Shown: positions 45,229 to 56,729 of the stretch, piece after piece
How positions within the stretch are numbered: position 1 is the stretch's first letter
Layout: every line of letters begins with the position of its first letter
DNA from: Taudactylus pleione
Lineage: Eukaryota > Chordata > Amphibia > Anura > Myobatrachidae
Assembly (NCBI GenBank): GCA_031769625.1
Contig: JAUIMM010000171.1
Location: forward strand, 434,001-498,000
Length of the DNA stretch: 64,000 nucleotides
Reading direction: 5' to 3'
Translations under genes and position numbers: made by a program
The notes under the pieces: model-generated
Seen by the model: the letters and a program-made list of their open reading frames with translations, nothing else
Told to the model about the DNA's origin: nothing
The model's database searches: none

Positions 45229-45780
45229 TTAGGATCTCCTGTTTAATTTTTTATAGTCCTTGGCATCAGCCAGGCATAAGTCGAAATAGGCCTTTTGTGG
45301 CTCCCCAGACAAAAAAGGTGCCACCTGACTTGCCCACTGCTCCTTGGGCCAACTCTCCCTTTCGGCCATTCTTTCAAATGTGGTGAGATAGGCCTCCACA
45401 TCATCGCCCGATGTCATCTTTTGGAGGAAGTGACTGGCTCGTACGGAGTGAGTGGTGGTGGGTGGACCCGTATTAACATCTCTGGGCCGGGCGACCAGGT
45501 GCTGTACCACCTCTTTTATGGCCTGGCTGTTTTCCGCTAAGGCCTGGCGGGTTTCCTCAATGGCGACCTGTTGTTGCCTCTGGGCTGTCTCCAAGGCCAA
45601 CAGTTGCACCCTGGTGGATTCCAGCTGAGCCCAGGTAGATTCCTGCTGAAGTTTGTTCATCTCCTGCTGAGCTCTGGTAGATTCCTGCTGAGCTGCTGTA
45701 GCTTGGAGCAAGGCCTTAATAACGTCCTCCATTTTGTCCTGGGGTGTAGGTTGGAAGCTGAACCTTGCCTTTCTGAGCAT
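45229..45780 (-). pseudogene. Gmr1-like gag, N-terminal half
   Basis: 183 residues. Residues ~20-95 are a Gln/Glu-rich coiled coil with TRAQQEMNKLQQESTWAQLE-type repeats. Residues ~123-177 hold DDVEAYLTTFERMAERESWP and QWASQVAPFLSGEPQKAYF, the first half of the SCAN-like domain. The frame ends after DYKKLN, where the expected continuation (EILTRLGVTTF) is one frame away, so a single base is missing near 45240-45255. The probable start is the in-frame Met at 45730-45735 (MEDVIKALLQATAAQQ). Confidence 0.83.
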
Positions 45781-45906
45781 TGGCTGATGCCTCCTCTATG
45801 GGACTCCAAGGACACAGCGTTATTTCCACACTCACAAATTGGGTGTCTGTCCCTTTAATTTTTAAATGGAAAGTTTTCCTCTTGCTGCAACTTCAGTGTG
45901 TGTGGG

Positions 45907-45924
45907 TGCCCGCATTCTCCACCA
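45907..45924 (-). promoter_or_regulatory. Primer-binding site matching tRNA-Ala
   Basis: The minus strand reads TGGTGGAGAATGCGGGCA, complementary over 18 bases to the CCA-extended 3' end of vertebrate tRNA-Ala(AGC) as I remember that sequence. It sits three bases (TAT) inside the 5' LTR, where first-strand synthesis is primed. Confidence 0.85.
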
Positions 45925-45927
45925 TAT

Positions 45928-46533
45928 TGTGACACAGTTAGGTTAGGGGGTCCCTCTCCTGGGTAGAGGACTCCTTTCTCACACACACACACAGCAGCAG
46001 GGAAGCAGCACACCAGTCTGGTTGCAAGTACAAGCTGGTCGGCGCCAGTCTTTATTGTACAATGACAGAAAATATAAAGAAAACATAAATATAAATCCTA
46101 GCCCTGTTGGGGCACTAACTTCACAGGTAGTTCCCTCTCTACCAGAACCTGGCAGGGCCTAATGCCCTCGCCAGCAACAAAGCATAGCACAGTACTCACA
46201 AATAGGTTTTTCAAGTGTCTCTGAGCAAACTCCCTGCCTGCTCTCCCAGGTGAGACAATCAGCCCAAAACAAACTAGGCTTATATTGGCCACTCTCAGGT
46301 GGAAAACTAACAATCCTGTTACCAGGCTGCGAGAACCAAAACCTGGAGTGGCCGTGGGTGGAGCCCTCCCTCTCCTCTCACCCACAACCCCCAGGTCCCA
46401 AACCGGCTTTTCAAAAAGCCGAAACTCAAGCCTGCTACACTGCAGACTTTCTCCTGGGGGTTTAAAACACAAAAGACAGGAATCTGGGACAAATGTACCT
46501 GCCACAGACCACTTTACCAGTGATCCTATCACA
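45928..46533 (-). repeat. 5' LTR of the Gmr1-like element
   Basis: 606 bp, same ends as 40921-41526 (TGTGACACAG.. and ..CCTATCACA in plus orientation). By eye about eight substitutions separate them. It is followed by GGGC, the second target-duplication copy. Confidence 0.95.
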
Positions 46534-47461
46534 GGGCCTAAATAACCTAAAAATGAAGTGACAGCACAGCCTATACCACTATAAAAAGGCATGGGGAAAA
46601 AAGGAATTTTTAATTTCACCAATCACTTTTCTATCATCCGATTTATTAAGATGCCACTGCAATTGTTACAATTCAGCTATGTGTCTGTGTACCACATGTA
46701 GTGAGTTAATCCCCATTTATTGTCTACTTAAAATATAAAATGTGTATGTGGGCAGAGAAAAGGTACACATGAATCAACTCTCCACATACATACATAAGAG
46801 AACAGAAGTGCTTTATGTTATGCATACTCAACCAATGAAAATACTGTATATTTTGCTTTGTTATTATACTATTTCCATCAATATTTCTTAACACGTAGCA
46901 TATATGTTATCCCCTTTACTACAGGCATTTCTACATTCAACATATTGTACAGTACTAAGTCAATTTGTTATTAGATGTCGTAAATTAAAATAGATGTCCA
47001 GCCTTATTGAAGGTGACATCTTGATTGCATTTCAGTTTAAAGGAAACAGCAAATCAAATAGCAATTGACAGCTATGGACTGGTTTCTAATGGCTCATATA
47101 TAAAATTATCTAAGAAGAGAGAAAGGAAACTTTGTGGTTGTATAAATGCTTTTCACACAGGAAAAGCTTTATGGGAATACTAAAAGTAGGGTTACTGGTG
47201 GTTTTTGAAAGCAACAAGGATATATTATGAACTAAAGTTATAGACGTTGAATAAATATAAACAAATGTAGCAAACACTTTTATGATAAATTTGGGGAAAA
47301 CGTGTAACCAGACACATTTAGGAGGGGGGGGGTGGACGGGCCAGGACAGGCTGCATTTGTGCCCTGTTATATCCAAGCTTTTGTCTATGGAGATGAAATG
47401 GGAGATGGAAGGGGTAATCCTGTACTGAAATGCAGATATGCATGTCATTATTCATATCAAG
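46534..47461. other. Non-coding AT-rich stretch
   Basis: Apart from the target duplication GGGC (46534-46537) nothing is recognised. A G-run lies near 47322-47331. The minus-strand frame at 47110-47448 has no motif. Confidence 0.4.
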
Positions 47462-47662
47462 GGCTGGATTAAGGTTTGTTATTATGATATTCTAGTGATG
47501 ATATTAAAAAGTGTAATGTGTAAATACTCCTAAGTTTACAATATGGAACAAAGAAACCCCAGTTCATGTCATAGAGCCTCCCATGCTGATGATGTAGATC
47601 TGTGTGGAGTCCCCTTATGTGAGCACCCCTGGGTGACTGCCCCAGCTGCCCTGTTTTTAATC
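47462..47662. repeat. Possible MITE, GGGCTGGATTAA ends
   Basis: Left GGGCTGGATTAAGGTT; right CCTGTTTTTAATCCAGC. The inverse match is 10-12 bases with a few mismatches. About 200 bp. Confidence 0.5.
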
Positions 47663-49659
47663 CAGCACAGACCATATCTCTTGAAGGCTTGTGTAATTAT
47701 ATGCATTGAGGATTTTGATAATCATTAGCACTATCTAATCACTTCTGTCTTGATGATTGCACATTCACCTCTTGAACATTGATCCTGCCTATATAAATGT
47801 GTTAGTAGATGTATGTTAGCAGGGCCTGTTAACTGCTTTCATTTGTATACAAGTAGAAAGATCCCTGCCATAATGTGAATTACAGTGTAAGATACTTGAA
47901 ACAGATGAATACACATCATCTACTGTAAAATAAGAAATGTATCTTCTTGTAGAAAACATGGGGTATAGGGTAAAACAAAGAGGGTAATCTGACTTTTCAG
48001 CATGATAATATTTAATGTCAGTTTTAAATAAAGAGCCACCTTTCAATACATAAAATTAAATAATAATTAGGAAAATATTTTGCTACTCCATTAAACCTAC
48101 AGAATGCTCTGTCTAATAAATCATGCTAAAACTCCAAGTGTTAATGTGCCATGGCATCAATTTAAATTGGATGTGACAGGGCTGTATTGTACCCTAGCAC
48201 ACCAGTAAAAAACGTTTTTGTTTGTTTTATTAGAATATATTTCTTAACCCCACACACACTGCCTAAAGGTTTTGGAGAAAAGTACAGGACTGGCTCTTCC
48301 TGGAGGGACCCCTCATTTTTTAGTGGGCCTCACTTTTCTAGTTATTCCTGCCCCATGACTATAGTAGGCATCATGGCAAGGGACTAATGCCATGTGTCCA
48401 CATGCTATAGTGCCAAAAGCCCTAGCTGGTAAAGCCTAGCTAGTGGAGATTCAGGGTTATCCCATGAGCTTTGTCTCCCTGATTTTTTCACTATTCTTAA
48501 AGGCCTAGAGCTTGTTAGCAATATTTTAGGAGGGGGAACACTGATTTTTATTTTTTATTTCCTATTTCTTAACCAAAGCCATATAGATAAGCTGCATTGA
48601 TATTTTCTTGTGTCGGTATTATGCTGTTTCAAAGCAGAATCAGGGTTTAAAAACTTATTGATAGTGGGTTGAGTTTAGAAACATCCTTTAGTGTATTTAA
48701 GTATCAAACCATTGGTGTTTGGTTTCAAAATTAGGGTAAACCTGCTGCATAGTATATTTTTTATAAAATCTGTAGAAATGGATGTTGCAGAAGTTCAAGA
48801 TACTGTAGGTCAATGTAAAAAAAAATATAGACCAAGAAGATGCATCATTTCCAATACTGATGTACTGTAACTACTGTACATGTTTATAAGAAAACATTAT
48901 TTAAGACTAGATCAGTAAAATACATCTACCACTGTATGTGTTTGTGAAGCTATATTTGTATATATTATGATTTTACATTTACCAAGGAAGACTTTAATTA
49001 AACATTAAAAATGTAACAATACAAATGGCTGCAGTAACATGAAAATTTGTGACTGAAACATTTAAAAAATTGTATTGATGATCAAACAGCTCACATTCAA
49101 GACTATCGCATTGATAGTGTCATATCACTTACTTACATCAGACAAAAACATTTGATGCCTTGCTGTTTGATCTAAACTTATACAGAAATGAAGAAGAAAA
49201 AAAAAACTGAAAAAAGTGGGCAGTCCAAACCCAGAGAATGAACTTTATCAGAAATTACCATAACAATTTTCCAAATGTCCTTGCATTTTGCATATTGTAC
49301 TACAAATAAACAAACATATATTCACAATTACATATGAGTTATTGAGGGAATAATTTATTGCAACTGTATCTAAAAACTTCAATGAGTCAGGAGGCCCTAT
49401 TTTAAATAGCTTCATGATCACATGACTATAAAGCAGAATGATGAAATATGCAAAAGGGATTTGTTAATGATGTCCCAGTCACATACATGAAAGAAAGATG
49501 AAATACAATTATTTTAAGGCCAAGATAATTTTTGTCACAGTAGCCTTAGTGTTATTGCAAGTAAAGCCATATTAAGGCATGTTTACACAGTGTAAAGTAA
49601 AAAAAAAACCAAAGTAGTGAAATACATTTGAAAAAAAGTTAAGTTAAAAAAAAATAAAT
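47663..49659. other. Non-coding AT-rich stretch
   Basis: No recognised coding motif, RNA gene or repeat boundary. Several poly-A runs, for example near 48819-48827 and 49197-49206. Confidence 0.35.
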
Positions 49660-50871
49660 GTGGGGATGTGGTTCAACCAAGATAGACAGATTTTCCAGCA
49701 ATTCTGAATGGCACAAAGTTTCATCTGATGCCATCTGGTTACCCAGAACCTTATCCACCTGACACTACCCTGCAATTGGGAGATTGCTTTTTGATACCTT
49801 TTGGAGGTGGTGTATCACATGGGGCTCTACCCCAGAACCCTGGGCTGAAGTTCCTCTATCCCACAGATCTGTCTCCCTGCCAGATAACTTGTGACTCATC
49901 TACTTACCAGCACTTCCTGCTTTCCCAGTGTTGTGGTCTGCCAGCTCCCCATCTGGCACACTGCTGTCTCACTAAAATTGTGTGGCTGCCTGAGTGTCTG
50001 TTTCTCTCAGTGCTATACTGTCACTGCACCCACTGCACTGCCAAGGGGTTGGGCCTGAGAGTGCTTGCAACCCCAGGACTGTGCTGTAGATTTATTTCCC
50101 TGGAGATCTCTGACCTGGCTCTGCTCAGCAGGATAAGCACTTGTCTGGTATCCTGGGCATTGCTGCTGAGTTCCATACCTGTATTGCTCTGTCCTCCCTG
50201 TGTGGTTTAGCTTTGACCATCAGCCTATCACAGTCTGGCTTCATGGCATTGATACTGGTCCCATCTCAGCATTTGCCTGTTGTCAAGAACTATCTGCTGA
50301 ATTTGACTCTCAATAATTACCTCAAGCCCTCTTCCTTTGATTGAACTGAGGTCCTGCTGCATCCACTGATTTCCTAGGAGTCTCGAGTCAGGGTGGTCTT
50401 TATTTCAGACTGTTTGCAGACCACTCTCTGTTTTGAATTAAGTATCTATGCTTGAGCTACTCTTTCTACACTGGGAGTGTCTCAATTGACCTCCAAAGGG
50501 CACTATAGCTGCTGACTACTATGACTGTTCCTTTATTTGGGCACTCTTTATTTGCAGTCTTTGTTTGCTATCACTAAATTTACTGCCACTTTTTGACTGT
50601 GGAAAGTACAACTGCACATTAGTGGATTGGGACTGTCCTGCCATGTTTTATATACTGTACCTCTCCTTCCCCAGTTTGTTGCTACTTTTCCCCCTGTCTC
50701 TTATATAAGCCCTGACCTCACCTTCCTGAACATCAGGCTAGCAGGAGCCCCCTCTTTTGTCTATTCAAAACGACATATTAGACTCATATGGTGGCATGCT
50801 CAATTAATGTGTTTTCCTCTACCATGCTCTGCCCTTTGGATTCATCATGGTAAAAGGTGCCTCTTAGAACT
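49660..50871. other. C/T-rich unrecognised stretch
   Basis: Pyrimidine-rich plus strand with a 160-residue Cys/Leu-rich frame (49728-50210) that has no recognisable domain. The composition, and a Gln-rich short frame (VEVQQSFMYQFHQLMDDL) that follows the MITE at about 51478-51591, would fit the 5' region of an L1-type LINE, but this is a guess. Confidence 0.35.
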
Positions 50872-51391
50872 TTAAGGGACATGCAATTGGGCGATTTATT
50901 GCATTCTGTGCATAAATATGCATTGCAGTGCATATGCGCAAACCAGTAACTGCAATCAGGACTGCAATTGCAGTGATTACGCAGACCCATCACAGAATGA
51001 TTGACAGGAAGTGCCGTTTGTGGGAGGTGATGGGAGGTGGTTGTTAAATGTAGGCGTGCCAGTGCATTTCAATGTCATTGCAAGGGCATGAATAAAGTAG
51101 GCACTGTGATGACACACGCAGCTCGAGTACTCTGTTCATGCAATGAGTTTAGCAATTCCTGAGTAGGGTAAGAGCTTCTGCAAGTGTGCATGAAGCTCCG
51201 ATTGTACTCAATGTTACAGATGGTTTCATAGTCTTGCTAAACATTACAGATGTGTGTAAGGTAAGGAGGCTTTTCTTATGTTTTGTTGAGATGTCATAGC
51301 GATTGCAATGGATTAGCATATAATCGCAGTGAGACTGCATGTGTAATTACAGCCACGATCCCAATTGCGATCCTTACTGAATCAGGCCCAC
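50872..51391. repeat. MITE, GGGCCTGATTCAG-ended, left tip eroded
   Basis: The right end GCGATCCTTACTGAATCAGG closes with the family terminus GGCCTGATTCAG. The subterminal inverse of ATGCAATTGGGCGATTTATT at the left matches GATCGCAATTGGGATCG read from the right. The left tip lacks GGGCCTGATTCAG. Confidence 0.65.
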
Positions 51392-51681
51392 AATCAGGTA
51401 TACTTTAGCACATTTCAAGACAGGTACCCAAGCCTACTCCCACCTCTCCTACAGTTTCCTCACAAATAACTCCTATGCCTTCCAAAAACTCTAATGACTC
51501 TTTTGCTACCAAGCCCAACATTTGTGCTATGCTGGTGGAAGTACAACAGTCCTTTATGTATCAATTTCACCAACTCATGGATGACCTTTGATAAAACAGG
51601 AATATGGGAATGTACATATTCATTCAGCATCTCACAAATATATGCATGCTTATGTTACTCTATTTTCCTGCACAGCAATTA
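51392..51681. other. Non-coding stretch
   Basis: Contains the short frame MPSKNSNDSFATKPNICAML at about 51478, discussed with 49660-50871. Not assigned. Confidence 0.3.
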
Positions 51682-52123
51682 ATAACCCTTTTCCACCAAA
51701 AATCCGGGTCTGACCCGGAGTTGGAACAAAGTTCCTATCCGGATCAGACCCGGAATTTTGCCGTCGCCGACTCGGGATATTCCCTAGTCAGCGCCGCTCA
51801 CACCGCAGTCGGATCATCCGGATCAGACCCGGCTTTTGCAGAGTGAAAGTGGTCGCTTGGACATGACGTCATCTCCAAGCGCCACTGAAGCCAGACCAAT
51901 CGGCCGGCTAGCAGTTCACTCCAGGTCATCGTGACCCGGAGTGCGCTGTTCTCACAGCAGGGTTTCAAGGGGCTACATCCGTTTTAAACCCTGCTAGTTA
52001 CCTGGGTTGGATTGCGGGGTCAATCGACCCGGCGATACAACTCTCTCCCCTTTTACACCAGGGAGCTGCCCGGGTTAACCCTTCAAAAACACGGGTTTTA
52101 GCTCCGGTGTAAAAGGGGTATTA
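51682..52123. repeat. MITE, ATACCCCTTTTACACC family (Harbinger-like)
   Basis: Left ATAACCCTTTTCCACCAAAA, right TCCGGTGTAAAAGGGGTA, then TTA. TTA stands on both flanks (51679-51681 and 52121-52123), the target trinucleotide typical of PIF/Harbinger elements. The body is rich in CCGGGTCTGACCCGG-type palindromes. Related to 33861-34300. Confidence 0.8.
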
Positions 52124-53796
52124 GAGTATATAGAAATGATTGAGAATATATATATTTTTGTGTGAGTTGTGGAAGGCCGCACTTGTTGAATGGCCCCAGG
52201 CCTAGAGAGGATATATTCTTCCATTTCCTTTCTAAAGTAAGCAAGTGAGTTTCTGATGCAGCAGCCATTTTGTTTGATATTTTAGCTAAAAGCATGTAAA
52301 TTATGTATTAAAAGTGTGTAGAGATTAGGGTTTTATTTCTTTGTAGGTGTGATTAACTGCAGAGATATGTATAGGTTACTATATACATTGTTCTAGCAAT
52401 AAGAATTATATGTTTCAAATGTTTAAGGTTTAATATGTGCAGAATAGCTGATAGCAAGTCACAGTTACATAAACAAATCACCTAACTGAAGATAGCATTT
52501 AACTGCAATAAGCAGAAATGAAGGCTAAATGGGTGACCATGTCAGATTTCTACATGGGAAAAATAAGATAACACAGAATTATGTCAATATTATGTCTAAA
52601 GCACAAATGACTAATGAGGGCCTAGCACGTACAAATATTAATTAGATTAATTGGACAAATTGGATTAATTGAATGTATAAAAAAAATGAAAGTATAAATA
52701 TGACCAGAGAAAGAGGGAGGGGGGAGCAGTTGGAGAACAGAGGAGAGAGCACAGGACGAAGTTCAGAAGTGCCATTGCTGTTATGTATGTATGGAATATT
52801 GGCTGAATGCTATCCTGCTATTTTGTACTGGGTGTCACAAATTTATTTTACAAGTATTCCCTACTGCTGTTGGTATAACCTATGTTTTTTGTTGTAAAAT
52901 ATATGTATGATTAAGCTGTCTTTAAGTAAAAGCATTGTCATTTATTTTAGAATCTGTATTTGTGAGAATTATTTCATTACTCTTTATAACAAGTACGATT
53001 TGTAAGTAATCCAGAACTATCGTGTTATCACCTTAAAAATAATATTTTGTCCTAGTCTAAATGAACTAAATGACCTGCTTACAGCAGCGAAATGCGTCAG
53101 AGGCTCATCGCCTGTTTATCTCCAGAACCCCCTTTATTCATGTGTGGAACTGCTTGAACCAGCACTGGACCCGCTTGCAGCAGAACCTTATTGGAACCAT
53201 ATAACCTTACCTATATTGATCTCTGGAACAAATGGATGAGGCTTCCCTATAGGCATAACGCAGCATTGGTGAGGACATATCATTTATAATTGAAGTATCT
53301 CCAGTCTTCTCTTGTATATGGGACATTTTACTCCAGCGGGGCCTCAATATCTGTGCATCATGTCCCCACGATTTAAGGAGCTATAGACATTAACCACCCT
53401 ACTTTCATCAAGTCCAATGTTTTGATTTGGCACAAAATTTAACAATCTTTCACTATAACCTACACATTATAGTTGATTCATTTTTAACTGCATTGATTTT
53501 GTATGAGTGTATTCCATTTTTAATACTTCCTATAATTTAAACACATGTTTGAATCAATTTTAATATGGTTGAACCTACTGTAGACTGTTAAATCTATAAA
53601 GATATCAATTGAATATTTAGCGCTGCTATTTCATGTTAATCTTCTCTTTGTGTTGTGTACTGGAGGTGACAACTCCAGCTTGTAGCAGCTGCTTTAGAAA
53701 AATGACACCTACTGTATCAGTGCCTGATTCTCCCTCAATTGGGTTACTTTTCTATATGAACTGCTACAGGGGAGTTTTAAGGAGACTTACACACTA
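52124..53796. other. Non-coding stretch, motif GCGAAATGCGTC
   Basis: AT-rich. GCAGCGAAATGCGTCAGAGG at 53083 is the inverse-type of the CACGTTTC motif at 18380 and 62930. The region just before the L1 remnant may be its 5' flank. No gene was recognised. Confidence 0.35.
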
Positions 53797-54167
53797 AACT
53801 GCTTCAGGAAATAACTCATAACATTGACTACATACCTACTGAGGTTTCATTTCTGAAGAAAGAAGCTGAATATCTAGAAAATAGGGAGAGCTGCTTCAAT
53901 ATTCAAATACAGAACATTCCTTAAAACCTGAATCTTCAGTCCTTGAATACTTACCTGACACAATTGTTTGTTTCTCTTGTTCCTGGCCTAACAGATCAGT
54001 CTTTACAAATTGAGAGAGCCCACAGATCCCTTTGCCCAAAGCCTAAAGAGGGTGAACCCACCAGGAATGTCATTCATAAATTCTATACATTTAAATTGAA
54101 GGACATGATTATAAATACTTGTTACAGCCATTCCCATAAATTCTTTGAGGACTTAAAACTACATTTG
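53797..54167 (+). pseudogene. L1-type LINE ORF1 fragment
   Basis: One frame reads LLQEITHNIDYIPTEVSF, then LKKEAEYLENRESCFNIQIQ and, after a stop at about 53926, TYLTQLF, LQIERAHRSLCPKPKEGEPT and RNVIHKFYTFKLKDMI. The LENR-xx-xN-xxI motif at the end of a coiled coil, and IERAHR with PR-xVI-xKF, are signatures of the L1-type ORF1 RNA-binding protein. Only about 120 codons are present and no ORF2 follows. Confidence 0.8.
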
Positions 54168-54414
54168 TAAAATGGTTTAGCTCCCTCAATCCTCGCCAAA
54201 TGCTGAGATCTCTGCAAAGTTACCGGTGTTATCTGTGATCAGAAGTGAGGGTTCCCATTTCATGGATGTTGGAAGGCCTACATTTGGCTGTGACCATAAT
54301 GAAGTAGCAGACTAACTTTGCAAACTCAATCTTAGCTTATCTCATTGAGATGACTCCTTACAATAGAGGTCACTCTGTGGACTTTAGTTTACTCTTGGGT
54401 GGTTTTTGACTATG
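54168..54414. other. Flank of the chromodomain gypsy element
   Basis: Short non-coding spacer between the L1 remnant and the LTR. Confidence 0.4.
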
Positions 54415-55573
54415 AGTCACAAGCTGCCGTGCTGCCAATGCTATGTGGGGTGTATGCTGGACAAGCGTTTGCTGAAGTATCCTCCTTTCTCCTGTTTGGA
54501 TCTGTGGTTAGCAGCATATAATTGCAGTTCCAGTCTTGGTTGCTGCTAAGCCTCTGCACTAATTACTGCCTGTCTGTGAGCACTATCAGGTGCACACTGA
54601 TTGATTCTCTTGTCTGAACACAGCCCATGTGCTCAATAATCTGACATTAGGGTAACTTGCTCTGATTGGGCCCTGTGTCTATTAAATTCCAGCCAGCCTT
54701 TCACTCCTTGCTAGTGATAAAGTTACTTGTGCTTCAGGTTGTGTCAGTCTCCTGCTCTACAGTCAAGTTCCAGAATCCAGTCTGTTGTGTTATTTCTCTG
54801 CCATTTGCTCCATCCAGGTGGCACACTTTGCATTTCATCTGGCATGTGCTGCTTGTGTCATCAAGGCAGCAAGATGTGCACCCCAGCCACAACCACATGT
54901 GTCATCTCAGCAGTTAGGAGTGCACTACCATCCTGGGTGCAGGTCAGTGTCAGATGGCATGTGTCAACATGGTGGCACTGGTCGCATCCCTGCATACCTA
55001 CTGCACAATCCAGCGCATCAATGCCAGTGTCAACTGGCGGCACTGGTAGCAACTCATCATTCAAAGTGAGCCATCCAGCACACTGATGCCAGTGTCAATC
55101 CGACAGCACTGGTAGCAACTGAGTGTCCAAAGTGTGTCACCCTGTGCACCACCACCAGTGTCAACATCTTGTCCAGTCAGTGTGCAGACTCCATTGGAAA
55201 CTAACCAGCCCTCAAGGCTGCTTCACCAGCCCAAAGGCTGCATCTCACCTTTGGCCCCCAGGCCACAACAAACCAAGGCCAATCAGCCAACAAGGCTGCT
55301 TAACAAGTTCAAAGGCTGCATCTCATCTTTGGCCCCCAGGCCACAACTAGCCAAGAAATTCAAGCACTTAAGGCTGATACAAAGCCCAAAAGGCTGCATC
55401 TCATCCTCGGCCCCCAGGCAGCAGCAAGCCAAGACATTCCAGCCCGCCAGGCTGCTACACAGCACAAAGGCTGCATCTTAAACTTATCCCACAGGCCACT
55501 ACTAGTCCAGGTAAATCAGCCCACAAGGCTATCACCATACTCTATCCAGACTTATTACCCTCACTTTCCTAAA
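54415..55573 (+). repeat. 5' LTR of the chromodomain gypsy element
   Basis: Begins (T/A)GTCACAAGCTGCCG and ends about CACTTTCCTAAAA, aligning with 59683-60722 and 61205-61423. It contains two kinds of internal tandem repeat: GTGTCAAC..GGCACTGGTAGCAACTCA units (about 54955-55120) and AAGGCTGC..CCCAAAGGCTGCATCTCA units (about 55210-55490). No primer site starting TGG directly after the end could be identified. Confidence 0.8.
55210..55490 (+). repeat. Tandem ~60-75-bp units inside the LTR
   Basis: Four or so units of the pattern AAGGCTGCTTCACCAGCCCA / AAGGCTGCATCTCACCTTTG / GCCCCCAGGCCACAAC are repeated with substitutions. The same array is present with fewer units at 60538-60668 and again at 61213-61330, so copy number differs between LTRs. 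Confidence 0.8.
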
Positions 55574-55615
55574 ATTATCACCGGCTTTAAAAGAGAGACT
55601 ATCACATAATAAGTC

Positions 55616-56394
55616 ATGGAGCCCAGCCAAAATCTGGCACAAATTCTGGCAGCCCAGATCCAGGTACTAACCCAAAAAGTACATATACTCTCAGTTAAAG
55701 TTGAGGAAAGGCAGGCTGCATCTGTTCTTCCTACAGTTCATGAGCCAATGCTTAACTTGCCTGATCGTTTTTCTGGGAGTCGTAAGGACTTTCTAAACTT
55801 TAAAGAAAGTTGCAAACTTTATTTCAGGCTCAGGCCTCACTCCTCTTGCATCAGCTGCACTTCAGATGGTGGGCAACTTCTTCTCTACCTTAGGACTACT
55901 ATATGATGACCTAGAGAGGGCAGCTTTGGCCAAGGCTAGCATTCAGTCCCTGAAGCAGGAGAACCAGGCAGTGGAAGATTACTGCATGGAGTTCAGGAAG
56001 TGGGCTGTGGACTCAGAATGGAATGATCCAGTGTTATGGAGTCAGTTCCGATGGGGGTTATCAGACCAGATCAAGGACATCTTAGTCCAAAACCCCACCA
56101 TGAGCACTCTAGATGACCTCATGGGTTTGTCTATTTGTATAGACAAACATCTCTGGGAGCGCAGGTTGGAGAAAGATCTACTACAGCAAGCTCATTTGTC
56201 TTCACTGTGTGCCTTTAGCAGAACTGGGGGAACCAATGCAGTTGGGGGCCTTCTGTCTTCCTGCTGAAGAAATACAGAGGAGGTGCATGTTGGGTCTATG
56301 TTTGTACTGCCGGGACAAAGGACATATGGCCTGGGACTGTCCTGTCAAGTTGGGAAAAGACAATGTCAAGATTTTTGTAGAGTGTTACATCTAG
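55616..56394 (+). pseudogene. Chromodomain gypsy gag, frameshifted
   Basis: Starts MEPSQNLAQILAAQIQVLTQ with a coiled-coil segment (AQIQVLTQKVHILSVKVEE), then LNLPDRFSGSRKDFLNFKES. The frame changes near 55870. SVPSLKQENQ-type sequence (IQSLKQENQAVEDYCMEFRK) and DQIKDILVQNPTMSTLDDLM follow, and after another shift at about 56225 the knuckle LCLYCRDKGHMAWDCPVKLG (CX2CX4HX4C intact) ends the gene. These are typical gag features of vertebrate chromodomain Ty3/gypsy elements. Confidence 0.82.
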
Positions 56395-56729
56395 GCCTTG
56401 CATCCATCTCTCCAAGGAATTCAGTCCTCTTCCCCACCTCGTTCAAATCTTCAGACAGCCAGGTCTCTATCTCTGCCTTTATTGACAGTGGGGCCACAGA
56501 AATTTTCATGGACCAGGCATTCTTCGAGACCTTGGGATTATCTCCTAGACTGCTAGATAACCCAGTTACTGTCATTAGTCTTGATGGAAAGAACCATTCT
56601 TCAGTACCTATTTCTTTTCAAACACCGCCTAAACAATTGTCTGTGGGGATTCTGCATCAAGAAAAGCTTTCTTTTCTACTCCTCCAATGTCCTATGGCTC
56701 CCGTGGGGTGTTGGGCTTACCCTAGCTAA
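56283..56729 (+). pseudogene. Aspartic protease region
   Basis: The frame overlapping the gag end encodes QVSISAFIDSGATEIFMDQA, with the catalytic Asp-Ser-Gly-Ala, followed by the fold's next strands (VTVISLDGKNHSSVPISFQ). It is followed by a frameshift into RT. Confidence 0.8.

Larger units (their letters stand above)
40921..46533 (-). mobile_element. Gmr1-like Ty3/gypsy LTR retrotransposon
   Basis: A 5.6-kb element on the minus strand, bounded by two 606-bp LTRs and flanked by the 4-bp duplication GGGC. Reading order on the minus strand: LTR, tRNA-Ala primer site, gag with SCAN-like segment, CCHC knuckle, aspartic protease, integrase, reverse transcriptase, RNase H, polypurine tract, LTR. 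Placing integrase before RT is the reverse of normal Ty3/gypsy order and defines the Gmr1-like group. The LTRs differ at about eight positions by eye (roughly 98.7% identity), so the insertion is fairly recent. Frameshifts, stops and a deletion at the RT-RNase H junction make this copy non-autonomous. Confidence 0.93.

Noticed and set aside
45907..45924. Possible tRNA-Ala gene
   Set aside because: Only the 18-base complement of the 3' end is present, adjacent to an LTR; no cloverleaf.
46098..46622. 174-residue minus-strand frame
   Set aside because: It lies across the LTR and is repeated almost unchanged in the other LTR (41091-41582); it follows from LTR sequence, not from a gene.
49728..50210. 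160-residue open frame, plus strand
   Set aside because: Cys/Leu/Pro-rich without any domain; the region is C/T-rich, which lowers stop frequency. No splice or homology support.
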